Shown piece after piece: positions 62,797-64,000 of a stretch of 64,000 nt of DNA. Each line of letters starts with the position of its first letter. Position 1 is the stretch's first letter. Under the pieces are notes generated by a model. That model was not told where the DNA came from and did no database searches. It worked only from the letters and a program-made list of their open reading frames with translations. The stretch spans positions 1 through 64,000 of the forward strand of contig JAHSVC010000018.1 in NCBI GenBank assembly GCA_021397845.1, given 5' to 3'. The position numbers and the translations under genes are program-made. The DNA is from Areca catechu (lineage: Eukaryota; Streptophyta; Magnoliopsida; Arecales; Arecaceae).

Positions 62797-64000
62797 TGTC
62801 ACGCCTCGAATCCAACATCGGAATCGGCTACGTGAATGGCTGCACGAGCCCTAGAATACCTTATAGCATTCATGCAAGGCCTAAAATTTTTTCATTATAA
62901 CTTCAATCAAAAAATAATATTATTGATCACAACTCATAAGAAATTACCAAATACAAGAAAATAGTACAACACATATGGTTCAATTTCAGTCATCCTTCAG
63001 TCATTTGCATGGTATTAAAACTTTATAGCTACTCATCATTTCTTCACAAATCTCATTCATCACCAAGCTCAAATATCCTGCACAACTCTGAGAGGGAAAA
63101 CAAATAGAGGATTGTGAGCTTTACAGCCCAATAAGGTCTCCAAACAATCACCATCAATAATAATAATTTAAAAATAACAAGGATATAATAGTATATCATG
63201 TCAAGAAACCAAATAACTCAATATCATATGTGACAAAACCTTTTGTAAAATCATGCTTTTCTTTTTATGCTTTCAATTTAATTATCCTTCTTCTTTAGAG
63301 TTTTGGACTAACCACAGTCATGCTTCAGCCCATGACTGGCAATCTCAGTGTCACACTTTAGCCTTTGACGGGAAAATTCATGCCTGCAATATGCAATATT
63401 TGTCATGATTCTGCCTGTAACCGGCAATCTCGGTGTCATACTTCAGCCTATGATAGGCAAATCCATGCCCGCGATAAGCAATATTTGTCACGATTCTGTC
63501 TGTGACCGGTAATATTAGTAACCACGATCCCGTGGTATGGCTAGTCCAATTATCTCATTCTCTTAATTAACACTTTATCCTTTCACATCATCATGCCAAA
63601 TCATATCACGATGTCAAACCATGAAATCTTAAATCTTTCAATGACCGGCATCATGGTCCAAACCATACAAATATCACTTTATTTGATAAAATATGGTATA
63701 CAGGAATATAGCTAATAACAATAACAATAGTACTATCCAACATAAAAAGTCAAACTATTTCCTGCAAAAATAAATCATGCATGCCAATGCATATGCGCAC
63801 GGATCAAACCATGTCATAATAAACACACATATATAACTGGTAAACAGGTCCAGAGATCCTTACCTCACTAGAGACAACCCAAAATACCCGGTGTCAATCT
63901 GTAACCAGAGCCTGTACAATACCTTCATGCTAAGAAGACTACCCCCCTACAACAATAATTTTTAAACATAAATAAATCCTAGGGTAACTTGTAATCAAAA
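62797..64000. repeat. Probable partial LTR of another retrotransposon, leaving the window
   Basis: TGTCACGCCTCGAATCC at 62797 looks like an LTR start of the TGTCACGCC type common in plant gypsy elements. Typical accompanying phrases follow, such as CATTCATGCAAGGCCTAAAA and GTGAGCTTTACAGCCCAATAAG. Inside, an 85-bp repeat (GGCAATCTCAGTGTCACAC at 63338, repeated at 63423) contains ATGCTTCAGCCCATGACTGG words. No coding sequence is present. The other end is outside the window. Confidence 0.45.

Overview
This window is nuclear DNA of a flowering plant, probably a monocot and possibly a palm; the species cannot be fixed from the sequence. It has GT-AG spliced exons of an organellar RNA polymerase gene, nested LTR retrotransposons of plant-specific lineages, a CACTA transposon remnant and very little unique coding sequence. 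There is no bacterial, phage or CRISPR-like content. Almost everything is mobile DNA in successive layers, most of it broken by stop codons and frameshifts.

Layout. (1) 987-3307 (+): the last three exons of a phage-type, nucleus-encoded organellar RNA polymerase (RPOT). The exon with catalytic motif C lacks one base, so the gene is probably a pseudogene or the base is a sequence error. (2) 4734-16367 (+): Tat-1, a Ty3/gypsy element of the Tat lineage (it has the extra archaeal-type RNase H). Its 5' end is collapsed and tandemly duplicated, and its 3' LTR is complete. (3) 16420-16918: a MITE-like inverted-repeat element. (4) 17050-17253 and 22507-23330 (+): two halves of a decayed RTE-type LINE, split by Tat-4 (17259-22501, -). 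Tat-4 is a repeat-filled, non-autonomous LTR element with a perfect GGGGT target duplication. (5) 23902-47214 (+): Tat-2, a Tat element with both LTRs, PBS and PPT. Tat-3 (34164-46145, -) is nested in it, with a near-perfect ACTCC/ACTCT target duplication. (6) About 47620-50031 and 61134-61913 (-): pieces of a CACTA (En/Spm) transposon, interrupted by a Sirevirus-like Ty1/copia element (50032-61133, +) with a perfect TATTC target duplication. (7) 62797-64000: probably the start of another LTR that leaves the window.

How the parts fit. All three coding Tat elements share one plan: gag, protease, reverse transcriptase, RNase H, archaeal-type RNase H and integrase on the sense strand, then a tandem-repeat block (unit about 75, 90 or 120 bp), then an antisense gene, then PPT and 3' LTR. 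The antisense gene has three exons, with the two introns at the same places and phases in every element. It encodes a putative gypsy-type transposon domain (PF04195-like) followed by a charged coiled-coil tail. In Tat-3 it is completely open (634 codons after splicing) although the sense gag-pol carries stops and frameshifts. Nearly every stop in the decayed elements can be explained by a C-to-T change on one strand or the other, as expected from deamination of methylated cytosine in silenced repeats. The conserved, spliced antisense gene is the most interesting system here. Antisense extra ORFs in Tat elements have been described before, but their function is unknown.
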